In this document: in pieces, positions 25,050-33,887 of the stretch
How the letters are laid out: each line of letters opens with the position of its first letter
Position numbering within the stretch: position 1 is the first letter of the stretch
NCBI RefSeq assembly: GCF_042658925.1
Contig: NZ_JBHSRF010000039.1
Location: 17,411 to 81,410, forward strand
Length of the DNA stretch: 64,000 bases
Direction of reading: 5' to 3'
Source: Sphaerisporangium aureirubrum
Lineage (GTDB): Bacteria; Actinomycetota; Actinomycetes; Streptosporangiales; Streptosporangiaceae
Made by a program: the position numbers and the translations under genes
Notes under the pieces: generated by a model
What the model saw: only the letters and a program-made list of their open reading frames with translations
What the model was told of the DNA's origin: nothing
The model's database searches: none

Positions 25050-26357
25050 TCAGATACCGCTGAGCGGTGGCGGATGGGAAACAATCGTCCGAGGGGGGAG
25101 AAGCGTGACGGTGAAGCCGTCCTCGATGTCGGTGTGCGGCAGGTCGACCGTCGTGCCGCCGCCCGACAGGGACACGACGGAGTCCTGAACGGTGACCGGG
25201 CCCTGGACCTCCCAGCCGCAGTTGTACGGAATGCGCTGAGCCAGCACCCTGATCTGATCGTCCTGCACGATGCCGCGCGTGGCGTGCAGGCCCCGCAGGG
25301 CGACCGTGACGTTCCCGGCCTTCTCCCCGCCGCCGACCAGGATCCGCGCGACCGCGGTCGTCGCGGTGGCGAACGCGTCGTACGAGGCGCCGGGAGTCAC
25401 GCACACGATCTGGCCGGTCTGTGAGCCGTAGTAGCGGTAGACCCACCATTCGCCCTTGGGGAGATACCGGCCGGCCGTGTCGCGGACGAGCAGGCCGGCG
25501 AGGTCGTTGTGCGGGCTCCCTCCGCGAGCCCAGTTGGCTCGCAGGCCGTCGGCGCCGGCTCTCTCCAGGCGCGCGATGTACCAGGCGCCACCACCCGGAT
25601 TCTGCTCACGGGATATCGCGTACTCGTTGATCTGGTACGGACGCGGGTGCGGGATACCGCGCGCGTCGAGCATGGCGTTCGCCGCGGTCACATCCGCGAC
25701 CGGGTCACCCGGCAGGGAGTGCCAGCTGACGATGTCGGGGATCACGTCGTCGGCGCGGATGAAGTCCAGATACCGGTTCCAGAACATGTTCGCGGCGGAC
25801 GGCACGCACGCGTAGCTGGGGCCCACGATCAGGTGCGCCGGGAAGGCGGCCCGGACCCGCCGGTAGGTACGCCGCCACAGCTCGAAGTACTGGGACTGAG
25901 GCCGGTTCCAGGACAACGTGATGTTGGGCTCGTTCCAGAGGTCCCATTGCACCGGGGTCCCGGTGGCCCGCACATCGTCGATGAGACGGTTGAGGAAGGT
26001 GTCGTAGTCGGTCCAGTCGCCGTCGTCGCCGGGAAACCGCGGGATCTTGTAGCCGTCCGCCCCCCACAGATCGTGGACGAGCAGGATGAATTCACCACCC
26101 AGCGCCCTGGTACGCAGCAACTGGGCCCGGGTCGCGTCCCACCGGCGGTCGTATCTGCCCGCGACCCACCCGCCCGGACGGTCGAGCCGCGCCCCTCCGG
26201 CGCGCATGTACCGGAATCTCAGGTCCCGGAGGAAGCAGTCCGCGGGTGCGGACGCGTTCTCGGTCATGCCGTAGGTCCATCCGGAGGCGCGGTGGCTGGG
26301 CGGGCCGGCAGTGGCGGAGAAGTCGACGGCGATGGTTCCAGAGGTGGTCCTCGGCAT
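25050..26357 (-). CDS. Clan GH-A glycoside hydrolase (GH39/GH5-like)
   Basis: A 435-residue (beta/alpha)8 hydrolase. WDLWNEPNITLSW (about residue 145) has the NEP acid/base glutamate of clan GH-A, and YQINEYAISRE (about 245) supplies a second conserved Glu as nucleophile. A C-terminal beta domain follows from about residue 330. Beta-xylosidases (GH39) and some arabinosidases share this plan. No signal peptide is seen at the chosen ATG (26357, AAGG upstream) or at upstream in-frame starts, so it may act inside the cell on imported oligosaccharides. The LacI-type operator at 26493 puts it under the same control as the xylanase. Confidence 0.75.
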   Translation of the reverse strand: MPRTTSGTIAVDFSATAGPPSHRASGWTYGMTENASAPADCFLRDLRFRYMRAGGARLDRPGGWVAGRYDRRWDATRAQLLRTRALGGEFILLVHDLWGADGYKIPRFPGDDGDWTDYDTFLNRLIDDVRATGTPVQWDLWNEPNITLSWNRPQSQYFELWRRTYRRVRAAFPAHLIVGPSYACVPSAANMFWNRYLDFIRADDVIPDIVSWHSLPGDPVADVTAANAMLDARGIPHPRPYQINEYAISREQNPGGGAWYIARLERAGADGLRANWARGGSPHNDLAGLLVRDTAGRYLPKGEWWVYRYYGSQTGQIVCVTPGASYDAFATATTAVARILVGGGEKAGNVTVALRGLHATRGIVQDDQIRVLAQRIPYNCGWEVQGPVTVQDSVVSLSGGGTTVDLPHTDIEDGFTVTLLPPRTIVSHPPPLSGI

Positions 26358-26492
26358 GTCTGAGCCCTTGGCAGTTGACTGGATCGGATTGCTCGCGTCG
26401 TCGCCGATTTCGGCAGTCGAGTGTGGCGGCCGCGTTCTCCGGCGGGGGATCTCACCGGCGCGGGAGCGTCCACATTGGGCTGTAGCACAAGA

Positions 26493-26506
26493 TGTGATCG
26501 CTAACA
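26493..26506. promoter_or_regulatory. LacI-type operator TGTGATCGCTAACA (site 2)
   Basis: It lies 136 bases upstream of the clan GH-A hydrolase, reading leftward. The sequence is identical to site 1. Confidence 0.7.
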
Positions 26507-26770
26507 TTGTTAGATCGCCGGGCACTCCTCTCTTCTCTCTGCCTGGAGGTGTGGTGCGGCGGGGCAAGTATCACCGAGGCGAGACCTGTCAGGGGTCGGC
26601 CCGCCTCCTCATCAAAGGGGACTCGGCCGAGTAGCCATGTGACGCCTGATGTGTCTGGCACATCCAGATTTGTTGTCGGGGCCGGGTCCTCTCCGCGGAT
26701 CGGATCCACAGACGTGGTGTCTGTCCATGGGTGCACCGTCCGAGGACGAGATTTCGGCCGAGAGTCAATC

Positions 26771-26784
26771 TGTGAGCGCTAACA
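26771..26784. promoter_or_regulatory. LacI-type operator TGTGAGCGCTAACA (site 3)
   Basis: Identical to site 4 (45867). It is on the xylanase side of the divergent region, although about 500 bases from that start. Confidence 0.7.
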
Positions 26785-26967
26785 ACCTGTCCTCCGTCAT
26801 TAGGTAATTCGCCGAGCGGGTCGTGATGGTGGTGGAGCGGATCAAATACGAGACGGGAGGGGCCGTCAAGAGTACGACACATCGCGTGTCGGAGAAGAGT
26901 GAGGGGCGTGCGCGGCTCATCTGACGTTTCCATGCGTTGCCGCACCTGACCGGTGAGGGCGATGTGA

Positions 26968-26978
26968 TGAAAGTTTCA
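26968..26978. promoter_or_regulatory. TGAAAGTTTCA palindrome
   Basis: An 11-base perfect palindrome upstream of the xylanase gene. The GAAA-N-TTTC core recurs at 22232-22240 and 43997-44005 in the two MarR/esterase promoters, and at 22737-22745. Confidence 0.45.
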
Positions 26979-27291
26979 GGTTCCTGCGCCGCCCCCGTCG
27001 TGACGGTCGGAGCGCGAAGCCGTGCCAGGCCGAGACGCGCGCCCGAGGGGGATGTGCGCGGAGAGAGCATCGCGGAGCGCGTCGAAACATTCAGTAGGCC
27101 TTGACACATTTCGGGGATGTTTCCACACTGGCTCCTCGGGGCGGTCCCTCCTGCCAGGTGGTGGTACACGGCAGGCCCGCCCTCCGCGACGTCCCAGTGG
27201 TGTGTTCCCGGTGACAGGGAGCGGCGTCGATTCCGCGGGGTTTCCCCGCGTGACCTCGCTTTCCGTTGTCCAGTTAATGGAGCACCCAGTC

Positions 27292-29811
27292 ATGGGCACG
27301 AACGCCATACCCTCGTCTGGAACCCGGCAGCTCGCCAAAGGCCTCCGGATCATGATCGCCGGCGCCCTGGGCGTGGCCGGCACGGTCGCGGCGCTGACGG
27401 TGACGGCTCCCGCCGACGCCGCGGCGAGCACGCTCGGTGCGGCGGCCGCGCAGAGCGGCCGGTACTTCGGCACCGCCATCAGTGCGGGCAGGCTGGGCGA
27501 CTCGGCGTACACCACCATCGCGAACCGCGAGTTCGGCATGGTGACCGCCGAGAACGAGATGAAGATCGACGCCACCGAGCCGAACCGGGGGCAGTTCAAC
27601 TTCACCAACGGGGACCGGGTCTACAACTGGGCCGTGCAGAACGGCAAGCGGGTCCGCGGGCACACGCTGGCCTGGCACTCCCAGCAGCCAGGGTGGATGC
27701 AGTCGCTGTCGGGCAGCTCGCTGCGCCAGGCGATGATCGACCACATCAACGGCGTGATGAACCACTACAAGGGCAAGATCTACGCCTGGGACGTGGTCAA
27801 CGAGGCCTTCGCCGACGGCAACGGCGGCGGCCGCCGCAGCTCCAACCTGCAGTCGACAGGCAACGACTGGATCGAGGTGGCGTTCCGCACCGCGCGTGCC
27901 GCCGACCCCGCCGCCAAGCTCTGCTACAACGACTACAACATCGACAACTGGACCTGGGCCAAGACGCAGGGCGTCTACACCATGGTCCGCGACTTCAAGC
28001 AGCGCGGTGTCCCGATCGACTGCGTGGGCCTGCAGGCGCACTTCAACAGCGGAAGCCCCTACAACAGCAACTTCCGCACCACGATCTCCAGCTTCGCCGC
28101 CCTCGGCGTCGACGTCCAGATCACCGAGCTGGACATCCAGGGCGCCTCGGCCTCCACCTACGCCGCGGTGACCAACGACTGCCTGGCCGTCCCCCGCTGC
28201 AACGGCATCACCGTCTGGGGCGTCCGCGACCAGGACTCCTGGCGCTCTGGCGACACCCCGCTGCTGTTCAGCGGCAGCAACAAGAAACCGGCCTACGACG
28301 CCGTACTGAACGCACTCAACGCCGCGACTCCCAACCCGACGCCGACTCCCACACCGACTCCCACACCGACTCCCACACCGACCGTCACGCCGACGACGCC
28401 CGGTGGCGGTTCCGGGCAGATCAGGGGGGTGGGATCCGGCCGGTGCGTGGACGTCCCCAACTCCAGCACCACCGACGGCACCCAGGTGGCCCTGTGGGAC
28501 TGCCACGGCAACAGCAACCAGCAGTGGACCTACACCTCCGCGGGTGAGTTCCGGGTCTACGGCAACAAGTGCCTGGACGCCGCCGGCACCGCCAGTGGCG
28601 TCAAGGTGCAGATCTACGGCTGCTGGGGCGGCGACAACCAGAAATGGCGCGTCAACTCCGACGGCACCATCACCGGCGTACAGTCCGGACTCTGCCTGGA
28701 CGCCTCCAACGCCGGCACCGCCAACGGCACCCTGCTCCAGATGTACACCTGCTGGAACGGCGACAACCAGAAATGGACGTGGAGCGGCACCCCGGGTTCC
28801 CCGACCCCCACTCCGACCCCCACGCCTACTCCCACACCGACTTCCGGCGGGGGCTCGCTGCCGTCGAGTTTCCGGTGGAGTTCGAGCAACGTGCTGATCT
28901 CGCCGAAGCCGGACTCCAGCCACAACATCGCCGGCATCAAGGACCCGACGGTGGTGTACCACAACGGCCGCTACCACGTGTTCGCCAGCACCGCCCAGTC
29001 CTCCGGCTACAACCTGGTGTACCTCAACTTCACCGACTGGTCCCAGGCCGCCAACGCGACCCACTACTACCTGGACCGCACCCCCATCGGCGCCGGCTAC
29101 CGCGCCGCGCCCCAGGTGTTCTACTTCGCTCCCCAGGGCCTGTGGTACCTGATCTACCAGACGGGCAACGCCTCGTACTCCACCAACCCCGACATCGGCA
29201 ACCCCGACGGGTGGAGCGCGCCGCGTGACTTCTACTCCGCGATGCCCGACATCATCCGGCAGAACATCGGCAACGGCTACTGGGTCGACATGTGGGTCAT
29301 CTGCGACTCCGCCAACTGCTACCTGTTCTCCTCCGACGACAACGGTCACCTGTACCGCTCCCAGACCACCTTGGCCAGTTTCCCCAACGGCATGACCAAC
29401 ACCGTCATCGCCCTGCAGGACTCCAACCGCAACAACCTGTTCGAAGCCGCCAACGTCTACAAGGTCCAAGGACAGAACCAGTACCTGCTCATCGTCGAGG
29501 CCATCGGATCGGACGGCCGGCGCTGGTTCCGGTCCTGGACCTCCGGCGGCATCAACGGCTCCTGGACTCCGCTGGCCGCGAGCGAGAGCAACCCCTTCGC
29601 CCGGGCGAACAACGTGACCTTCAACGGCACCGCCTGGACCCGGGACATCAGCCACGGCGAGATGGTCCGCACCATGACCGACCAGACCCTCACCATCAGC
29701 CCGTGCCGGATGCAGTACCTCTACCAAGGCATGGACCCGAACGCGGGCGGCGACTACAACAGCCTGCCCTGGCGACTCGGCTTGCTGACCCAGACCGACT
29801 CCACTTGCTGA
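27292..29811 (+). CDS. Secreted bifunctional xylanase/arabinofuranosidase, GH10-CBM13-GH62
   Basis: An 839-residue modular enzyme. Domain order is signal peptide (1-45, ending ADA), GH10 xylanase (about 48-345), a PT-repeat linker, a ricin-type CBM13 (about 380-500), a second PT linker, and GH62 arabinofuranosidase (about 525-839). GH10 motifs are GHTLAWHSQQPGW, WDVVNEAF (acid/base Glu) and ITELDIQG (nucleophile Glu). GH62 motifs are GIKDPTVVYHNGRYHVF with the catalytic Asp, and AMPDIIRQN. It would cut the xylan backbone and strip arabinose side chains from the same chain. ATG at 27292 has GGAG 9 bases upstream; ATG at 27277 is an alternative. It is followed by the GH43 gene. Confidence 0.93.
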   Translation: MGTNAIPSSGTRQLAKGLRIMIAGALGVAGTVAALTVTAPADAAASTLGAAAAQSGRYFGTAISAGRLGDSAYTTIANREFGMVTAENEMKIDATEPNRGQFNFTNGDRVYNWAVQNGKRVRGHTLAWHSQQPGWMQSLSGSSLRQAMIDHINGVMNHYKGKIYAWDVVNEAFADGNGGGRRSSNLQSTGNDWIEVAFRTARAADPAAKLCYNDYNIDNWTWAKTQGVYTMVRDFKQRGVPIDCVGLQAHFNSGSPYNSNFRTTISSFAALGVDVQITELDIQGASASTYAAVTNDCLAVPRCNGITVWGVRDQDSWRSGDTPLLFSGSNKKPAYDAVLNALNAATPNPTPTPTPTPTPTPTPTVTPTTPGGGSGQIRGVGSGRCVDVPNSSTTDGTQVALWDCHGNSNQQWTYTSAGEFRVYGNKCLDAAGTASGVKVQIYGCWGGDNQKWRVNSDGTITGVQSGLCLDASNAGTANGTLLQMYTCWNGDNQKWTWSGTPGSPTPTPTPTPTPTPTSGGGSLPSSFRWSSSNVLISPKPDSSHNIAGIKDPTVVYHNGRYHVFASTAQSSGYNLVYLNFTDWSQAANATHYYLDRTPIGAGYRAAPQVFYFAPQGLWYLIYQTGNASYSTNPDIGNPDGWSAPRDFYSAMPDIIRQNIGNGYWVDMWVICDSANCYLFSSDDNGHLYRSQTTLASFPNGMTNTVIALQDSNRNNLFEAANVYKVQGQNQYLLIVEAIGSDGRRWFRSWTSGGINGSWTPLAASESNPFARANNVTFNGTAWTRDISHGEMVRTMTDQTLTISPCRMQYLYQGMDPNAGGDYNSLPWRLGLLTQTDSTC

Positions 29812-29833
29812 TCTCCCTTCACCGCTGAGCGGG

Positions 29834-29868
29834 GCCTCCGGTGCGGCACGACCCGCCGCACCGGAGGC
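29834..29868 (+). terminator. Hairpin between the GH10-GH62 and GH43 genes
   Basis: A perfect 14-bp stem (GCCTCCGGTGCGGC with its complement at 29855-29868) and 7-base loop lie 22 bases after the xylanase stop. No T-run follows, so it may stabilise or attenuate rather than fully terminate. Confidence 0.6.
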
Positions 29869-29916
29869 TCGCCCGCGACGGCCAGGGGCTGTGTGAACCA
29901 AATCTGAAGGAGGACC

Positions 29917-32004
29917 ATGATTGCGACCGGTGAGCTCTCACGGGCCGTTCCGCGGCGGCGAAGTCTGTGGCGGCGCATCGCCACCGTCGTCGTCGCGGCG
30001 GTGCTGGCCGGCACGACCTCGGCGGTGAATCCCACGACGGCGTCGGCGGCGACCGTCGACACCACCGCCTGGTACGTGCTGGTCAACCGCAACAGCGGCA
30101 AGGCGCTGGACGTGTCCGGCTTCTCCACCAGCGACGGCGGCTCGCTCGTGCAGTGGTCGCGTACGAACGCGAACAACCAGCAGTGGCAGTTCGTCGATTC
30201 CGGCGGTGGCTACTACCGGCTGAAGTCCCGGCATTCGGGCAAGGTGCTGGACGTCTACAACTTCTCCACCGCCAACGGCGCCGCCGTCGTGCAGTGGGCC
30301 GACGGCAACGGCACCAACCAGCAGTTCCGCCTGGCCGACTCCTCCGGCGGGTACGTGCGGTTGATCAACCGCAACAGCAACAAGGCCGTCGAAGTGCAGA
30401 GCGCCTCCACCGCCGACGGGGGTGCCATCGTGCAGTACGACGACTGGGGCGGCAACAACCAGCAGTGGCAGCTGGTCCAGGTCGGCAGCGGCGGCGGGGG
30501 AGGCAGCACGTACAACAACCCCGTGGTCTGGCAGGACTTCCCCGACGTGGACATCATCCGGGTCGACGACGCGTACTACATGTCGTCCTCGACCTTCCAC
30601 TACTCGCCGGGCGCGCCCATCCTGCGTTCCTACGACCTGGTGAACTGGGAGTTCGCCGGTCACTCGGTGCCCTCGCTGGACTTCGGCAACAAGTACAGCC
30701 TGAACGGTGACCGCGCCTACGTCGACGGCATCTGGGCGTCGGCTTTCGGCCACCGCAAGAGCAACAACCAGTTCTACTGGCTCGGCTGTATCGACTTCGC
30801 CCGGACTTACGTCTACTCCGCCTCGGCCGTCGAGGGCCCCTGGCAGCAGCGCTCGGTGATCAACAACTGCTACTACGACGCCGGCCTGCTGGTGGACGAC
30901 AACGACACCATGTACGTCGCCTACGGCAACTCGAACATCAGCGTCGCCCAGCTGTCGGCCGACGGCACCAGCCAGGTCCGGGCGCAGCAGGTGTTCAGCA
31001 CCCCGTCCAGCGTCGGGACCCTGGAAGGGGCCCGTTTCTACAAGCGCAACGGCGCCTACTACATCTGGCTCACCCGTCCCGCCAACGGGCAGTACGTGCT
31101 GAAGTCCACCAACGGACCGTTCGGCCCGTACGAGATGCGCCAGGTGCTGCTCAACATGCCGAGCCCCATCTCCGGCGGCGGCGTGCCGCACCAGGGCGGG
31201 CTCGTGCAGACGCAGAACGGCGACTGGTACTACATGGCCTTCGTGGACGCCTATCCCGGCGGCCGGGTGCCCGCCATGGCCCCGATCACCTGGACCTCCG
31301 ACGGCTGGCCGGTCGTGACCACCGTCAACGGCGGCTGGGGCGCGACCTACCCCCGCCCGAACCTGCCCGCCCCGCCGCGTCAGGTCAAGCCGCTGACGGG
31401 CACCGACACCTTCTCCGGCACGGCGCTCGGGCCGCAGTGGGAGTGGAACCACAACCCCGACACCACGCGGTACCAGGTGAACAACGGCCTGCGCCTGCAG
31501 ACCGCTACGGTGACCAACGACCTCTACAACGCCCGCAACACCCTCACCCACCGCACCCAGGGACCGTCCTCCACGGCCACCATCGAGCTGGACTACTCCA
31601 CGATGCGCGACGGTGACCGCAGCGGCCTGGCCATCCTGCGCGACTCCTCGGCCTGGATCGGCGTCAGGCGCGACAACGGCGCCACCCGCGTGGTGATGAC
31701 CAACGGCCTGACCATGAACAGCAGCTGGAACACCACCGGCACCGGGACCGAGGTCGCGTCCGCCGCCGTCTCCGGCGGCCGGATCTGGCTGCGCGCCAAC
31801 GCCGACATCCGCCCCGGAACCGGCAGGCAGGCCCGATTCTCCTACAGCACCGACGGCGTGAACTTCACCTCGTTCGGCTCCGCCTTGACCCTGGGCAACG
31901 CCTGGCAGTTCTTCCCCGGCCACCGTTTCGGCATCTTCAACTACGCCACCCAGGCCCTCGGCGGCGCCGTCACCGTACGCCGCTTCGACCTGACGACCCC
32001 GTAA
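29917..32004 (+). CDS. Secreted CBM13-GH43 enzyme (beta-xylosidase/arabinofuranosidase)
   Basis: A 695-residue exported hydrolase. A long basic signal peptide covers 1-45. A ricin-type lectin domain follows (about 50-190; repeats with N(R)NSGKALDVSG and NQQW), then a GSGGGGGS linker, a five-blade GH43 domain (about 198-480) and a C-terminal beta-sandwich (about 490-690) as in GH43 beta-xylosidases. The catalytic base Asp is in FPDVDIIRVDD, the modulating Asp in DAGLLVDDND and the acid Glu in TLEGARFYKRNG. ATG at 29917 has GGAGGACC just upstream. It probably removes xylose or arabinose units released by the upstream enzyme. No separate LacI-type site was seen between them. Confidence 0.88.
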   Translation: MIATGELSRAVPRRRSLWRRIATVVVAAVLAGTTSAVNPTTASAATVDTTAWYVLVNRNSGKALDVSGFSTSDGGSLVQWSRTNANNQQWQFVDSGGGYYRLKSRHSGKVLDVYNFSTANGAAVVQWADGNGTNQQFRLADSSGGYVRLINRNSNKAVEVQSASTADGGAIVQYDDWGGNNQQWQLVQVGSGGGGGSTYNNPVVWQDFPDVDIIRVDDAYYMSSSTFHYSPGAPILRSYDLVNWEFAGHSVPSLDFGNKYSLNGDRAYVDGIWASAFGHRKSNNQFYWLGCIDFARTYVYSASAVEGPWQQRSVINNCYYDAGLLVDDNDTMYVAYGNSNISVAQLSADGTSQVRAQQVFSTPSSVGTLEGARFYKRNGAYYIWLTRPANGQYVLKSTNGPFGPYEMRQVLLNMPSPISGGGVPHQGGLVQTQNGDWYYMAFVDAYPGGRVPAMAPITWTSDGWPVVTTVNGGWGATYPRPNLPAPPRQVKPLTGTDTFSGTALGPQWEWNHNPDTTRYQVNNGLRLQTATVTNDLYNARNTLTHRTQGPSSTATIELDYSTMRDGDRSGLAILRDSSAWIGVRRDNGATRVVMTNGLTMNSSWNTTGTGTEVASAAVSGGRIWLRANADIRPGTGRQARFSYSTDGVNFTSFGSALTLGNAWQFFPGHRFGIFNYATQALGGAVTVRRFDLTTP

Positions 32005-32012
32005 CCCAATCC

Positions 32013-32048
32013 CAGTGGGGTGCACCGTTGTGGCGGTGCACCCCACTG
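32013..32048 (+). terminator. Terminator hairpin after the GH43 gene
   Basis: Perfect 14-base arms (CAGTGGGGTGCACC and complement) enclose an 8-base loop, 9 bases after the stop codon. Confidence 0.7.
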
Positions 32049-32116
32049 TCAGGGCCCCTCCTGAGTCGCCTGGCCCCCGACGAGGACCGCCGTCCGTGCG
32101 CGCGACAACGTGAGTC

Positions 32117-32153
32117 GTATGACGTATCACGTCCATACGGGTGACGTATACTG
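32117..32153. promoter_or_regulatory. GntR promoter with repeated TGACGTAT
   Basis: TGACGTAT occurs at 32120-32127 and 32142-32149, 22 bases apart, with a possible -10 (TATACT, 32147-32152) overlapping the second copy. This fits autoregulation of the GntR gene at 32194. Confidence 0.45.
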
Positions 32154-32193
32154 TCGCGACGGCGCCGTCCTCGGCGGGACACCGGAGGGGGAG

Positions 32194-32964
32194 ATGACGG
32201 CATCCCAGGAAACGCCCCGCAGCGTTCCGGCACCGCCGGCATGGGTGCGGCGTCCCGCCAGCCTCGCCAAGGCGGTGACAGCGGAGCTGGTGGAGCGCGT
32301 CGTCCGCGGGGTCTATCCACCGGGCACCCCGCTACCCCCCGAGCCCGCGCTGTGCGAGGCCTTCTCGGTGAGCAGGACCGTCGTCCGCGAAGCCGTGAAA
32401 ATCCTCCAGGAGAAGGGGCTCGTGCAGGTCCGCCAGGGCGCGGGCACCATGGTGACTCCGCTCACCATGTGGGACATGCTCGACGAACTCGTCCTCGCGG
32501 CGACCATCGCCGAAGACGAGAGCCTCGCGATCCTCGACGACCTCGTCGTCACGCGGCGGCTGCTGGAGTCCGACATGGCGAGCGTCGCCGCTCGCGTAGC
32601 GGACGAGGACACCATCGAACGGCTGCGGACACTCGTCGCCCGGATGGACGAACTCGTGGACGACCCCGTCACCTACGCCGACGTCGACCGGGCCTTCCAC
32701 GACACCATCATGCAAACCTCCGGCAACCGCATCGCGCGGGGCGTGGTGCGTTCGCTGGAGAACCAGGTCATCAACACCGCCCGGTACATGGGCAAGACCG
32801 AACGAGCCCTGTGCGTGGCGTCGAACCTCGGCCATCGCCGCATCTACGAGCGCATCGCCGCCCACGACCCCGGCGGCGCCGCCGGCGCGATGTTCACACA
32901 CATCACCGAGGCCTGGCTCGTCCGCCGCGACGGCACCCGCGACCCCGTGCGCCTGCGACGCTAG
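32194..32964 (+). CDS. GntR-family regulator, FCD (FadR) subfamily
   Basis: A 256-residue regulator. The winged helix (about 25-95: LCEAFSVSRTVVREAVKILQEKGLVQVRQG) is followed by an all-helical FCD ligand domain with metal-binding residues (DRAFHDTIMQTSGN, LGHRRIYERIAAHD). FCD regulators respond to organic acids or sugar acids. ATG at 32194 has a strong GGAGGGGGAG site. It is followed in tandem by a second FCD regulator, and no metabolic operon is divergent from it, so its targets are elsewhere. TGACGTAT repeats at its promoter resemble the inverted repeat at 3842. Confidence 0.87.
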   Translation: MTASQETPRSVPAPPAWVRRPASLAKAVTAELVERVVRGVYPPGTPLPPEPALCEAFSVSRTVVREAVKILQEKGLVQVRQGAGTMVTPLTMWDMLDELVLAATIAEDESLAILDDLVVTRRLLESDMASVAARVADEDTIERLRTLVARMDELVDDPVTYADVDRAFHDTIMQTSGNRIARGVVRSLENQVINTARYMGKTERALCVASNLGHRRIYERIAAHDPGGAAGAMFTHITEAWLVRRDGTRDPVRLRR

Positions 32965-33056
32965 CATCCTAGGCATCGGAGATTGGGTCGAGCCCATCCC
33001 GCTCCCAATACCCGGTGCCCATGAACTTGAGTAGCGAATCGCAAGGAGGAGGCGCT

Positions 33057-33797
33057 GTGGCGGGCACCTCGCACGAGGGTGGCTATCGGCCGGGCTATGA
33101 AGTGGCGGCCGAGCGGGTGCTCGAGTTGATCGCCCAGTCGCGCCTGCGTCCGGGGGACCGCATGCCGACGGAGAACGAGCTGGCCCGGCAGCTGGGAACG
33201 AGCCGCACCGTGGTGCGTGAGGCGGTGAAGATTCTCTCCGCGCTCGGCCGGGTGCGGGCCCACAAGGGCCGGGGTCTGTACGTCGCCGACGACGAGGGGA
33301 TGCTGGGCACCGGACGCTGGGCGTCGTTCTTCCTGCCCACCGACCTGGACCACGTCTACATGCTGTTCGAGTTCCGGCGGACGCAGGAGATGGAGACCAG
33401 CCGGCTGGCCGCCCGTCGCGCCACCCCGGTGGAGCTCCGCGTCATCGAGAAGGCGGCCGACACGTGCCGCCACGGCTTCGACACCGGACGCGAGGACTTG
33501 TTCAACGAAGGCGACGATGCCTTCCACACCGCCGTCGCCGCCGCCTCGCACAACATGTTCCTTCAGATCTCGGTCCGAGAGGCCCGCCGGCTGCAGGCCC
33601 AGTCCAGCATCATCGGCCTGAGCGGATCGATAGGCGGGCACGCCGCCAAAGCCGTCGAGGAACACCAGGCCATCTACGAGGCCATCCGCGCCGGCGACCC
33701 GGAGACCGCGGCCCAGGCCGCCGCCGCCCACATCGACAACACGCTGGACGACTACCGCCGAGGAATCCAGCAACGCCTTTTCTCCCAGACCGACTGA
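33057..33797 (+). CDS. GntR-family regulator, FCD (FadR) subfamily
   Basis: A 246-residue FCD regulator with a winged helix at about 20-80 (LARQLGTSRTVVREAVKILSALGRV) and an FCD domain (EGDDAFHTAVAAASHN, VEEHQAIYEAIRAGD). GTG at 33057 is chosen because AAGGAGGA ends 6 bases upstream; ATG at 33015 or 33021 has no such site. It lies 92 bases after the other FCD gene and shares its orientation. The gene downstream is an FAD-linked oxidase with its own promoter element. The effector is unknown. Confidence 0.85.
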   Translation: MAGTSHEGGYRPGYEVAAERVLELIAQSRLRPGDRMPTENELARQLGTSRTVVREAVKILSALGRVRAHKGRGLYVADDEGMLGTGRWASFFLPTDLDHVYMLFEFRRTQEMETSRLAARRATPVELRVIEKAADTCRHGFDTGREDLFNEGDDAFHTAVAAASHNMFLQISVREARRLQAQSSIIGLSGSIGGHAAKAVEEHQAIYEAIRAGDPETAAQAAAAHIDNTLDDYRRGIQQRLFSQTD

Positions 33798-33818
33798 GCG
33801 GATCCTCGCCCGCCCCCG

Positions 33819-33884
33819 AATTGGTCCTCAAACGGCCCGCAGGATCGGACCTCATTGCGGGTACCGATTCCTGTCAGGCTGAGT
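33819..33884. repeat. MocR-type promoter/operator module, copy 1 (direct repeat)
   Basis: A segment of about 66 bases starting GAATTGGTCCTCAA and including CGGACC and GGGTACCGATTCCTG recurs at 36700-36766. Both contain GGTCC and GGACC as inverted elements. This copy ends immediately before the FAD-linked oxidase start, the other spans the start of the MocR-like gene. Confidence 0.65.
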
Positions 33885-33887
33885 GGC

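Larger units (their letters stand above)
26358..27291. other. Divergent regulatory region between GH-A hydrolase and xylanase
   Basis: This 934-base stretch has no convincing gene. It contains two LacI-type operators (26493-26506, 26771-26784), a perfect TGAAAGTTTCA palindrome (26968-26978), and TTGACA at 27099-27104 as a possible -35. The distance from the second operator to the xylanase start is about 500 bases, longer than for the other operator-linked genes. Confidence 0.6.

Noticed and set aside
24794..25084. Small minus-strand ORF between the methyltransferase and GH-A genes
   Set aside because: No ribosome-binding site or domain, and it overlaps the end of the hydrolase gene.
27274..29901. 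875-residue open frame antisense to the GH10-GH62 gene
   Set aside because: It is Gly/Val-rich antisense translation of a high-GC gene; no motif or ribosome-binding site.
29938..32136. 732-residue open frame antisense to the GH43 gene
   Set aside because: Same reasoning: mirror of a real gene with biased composition.
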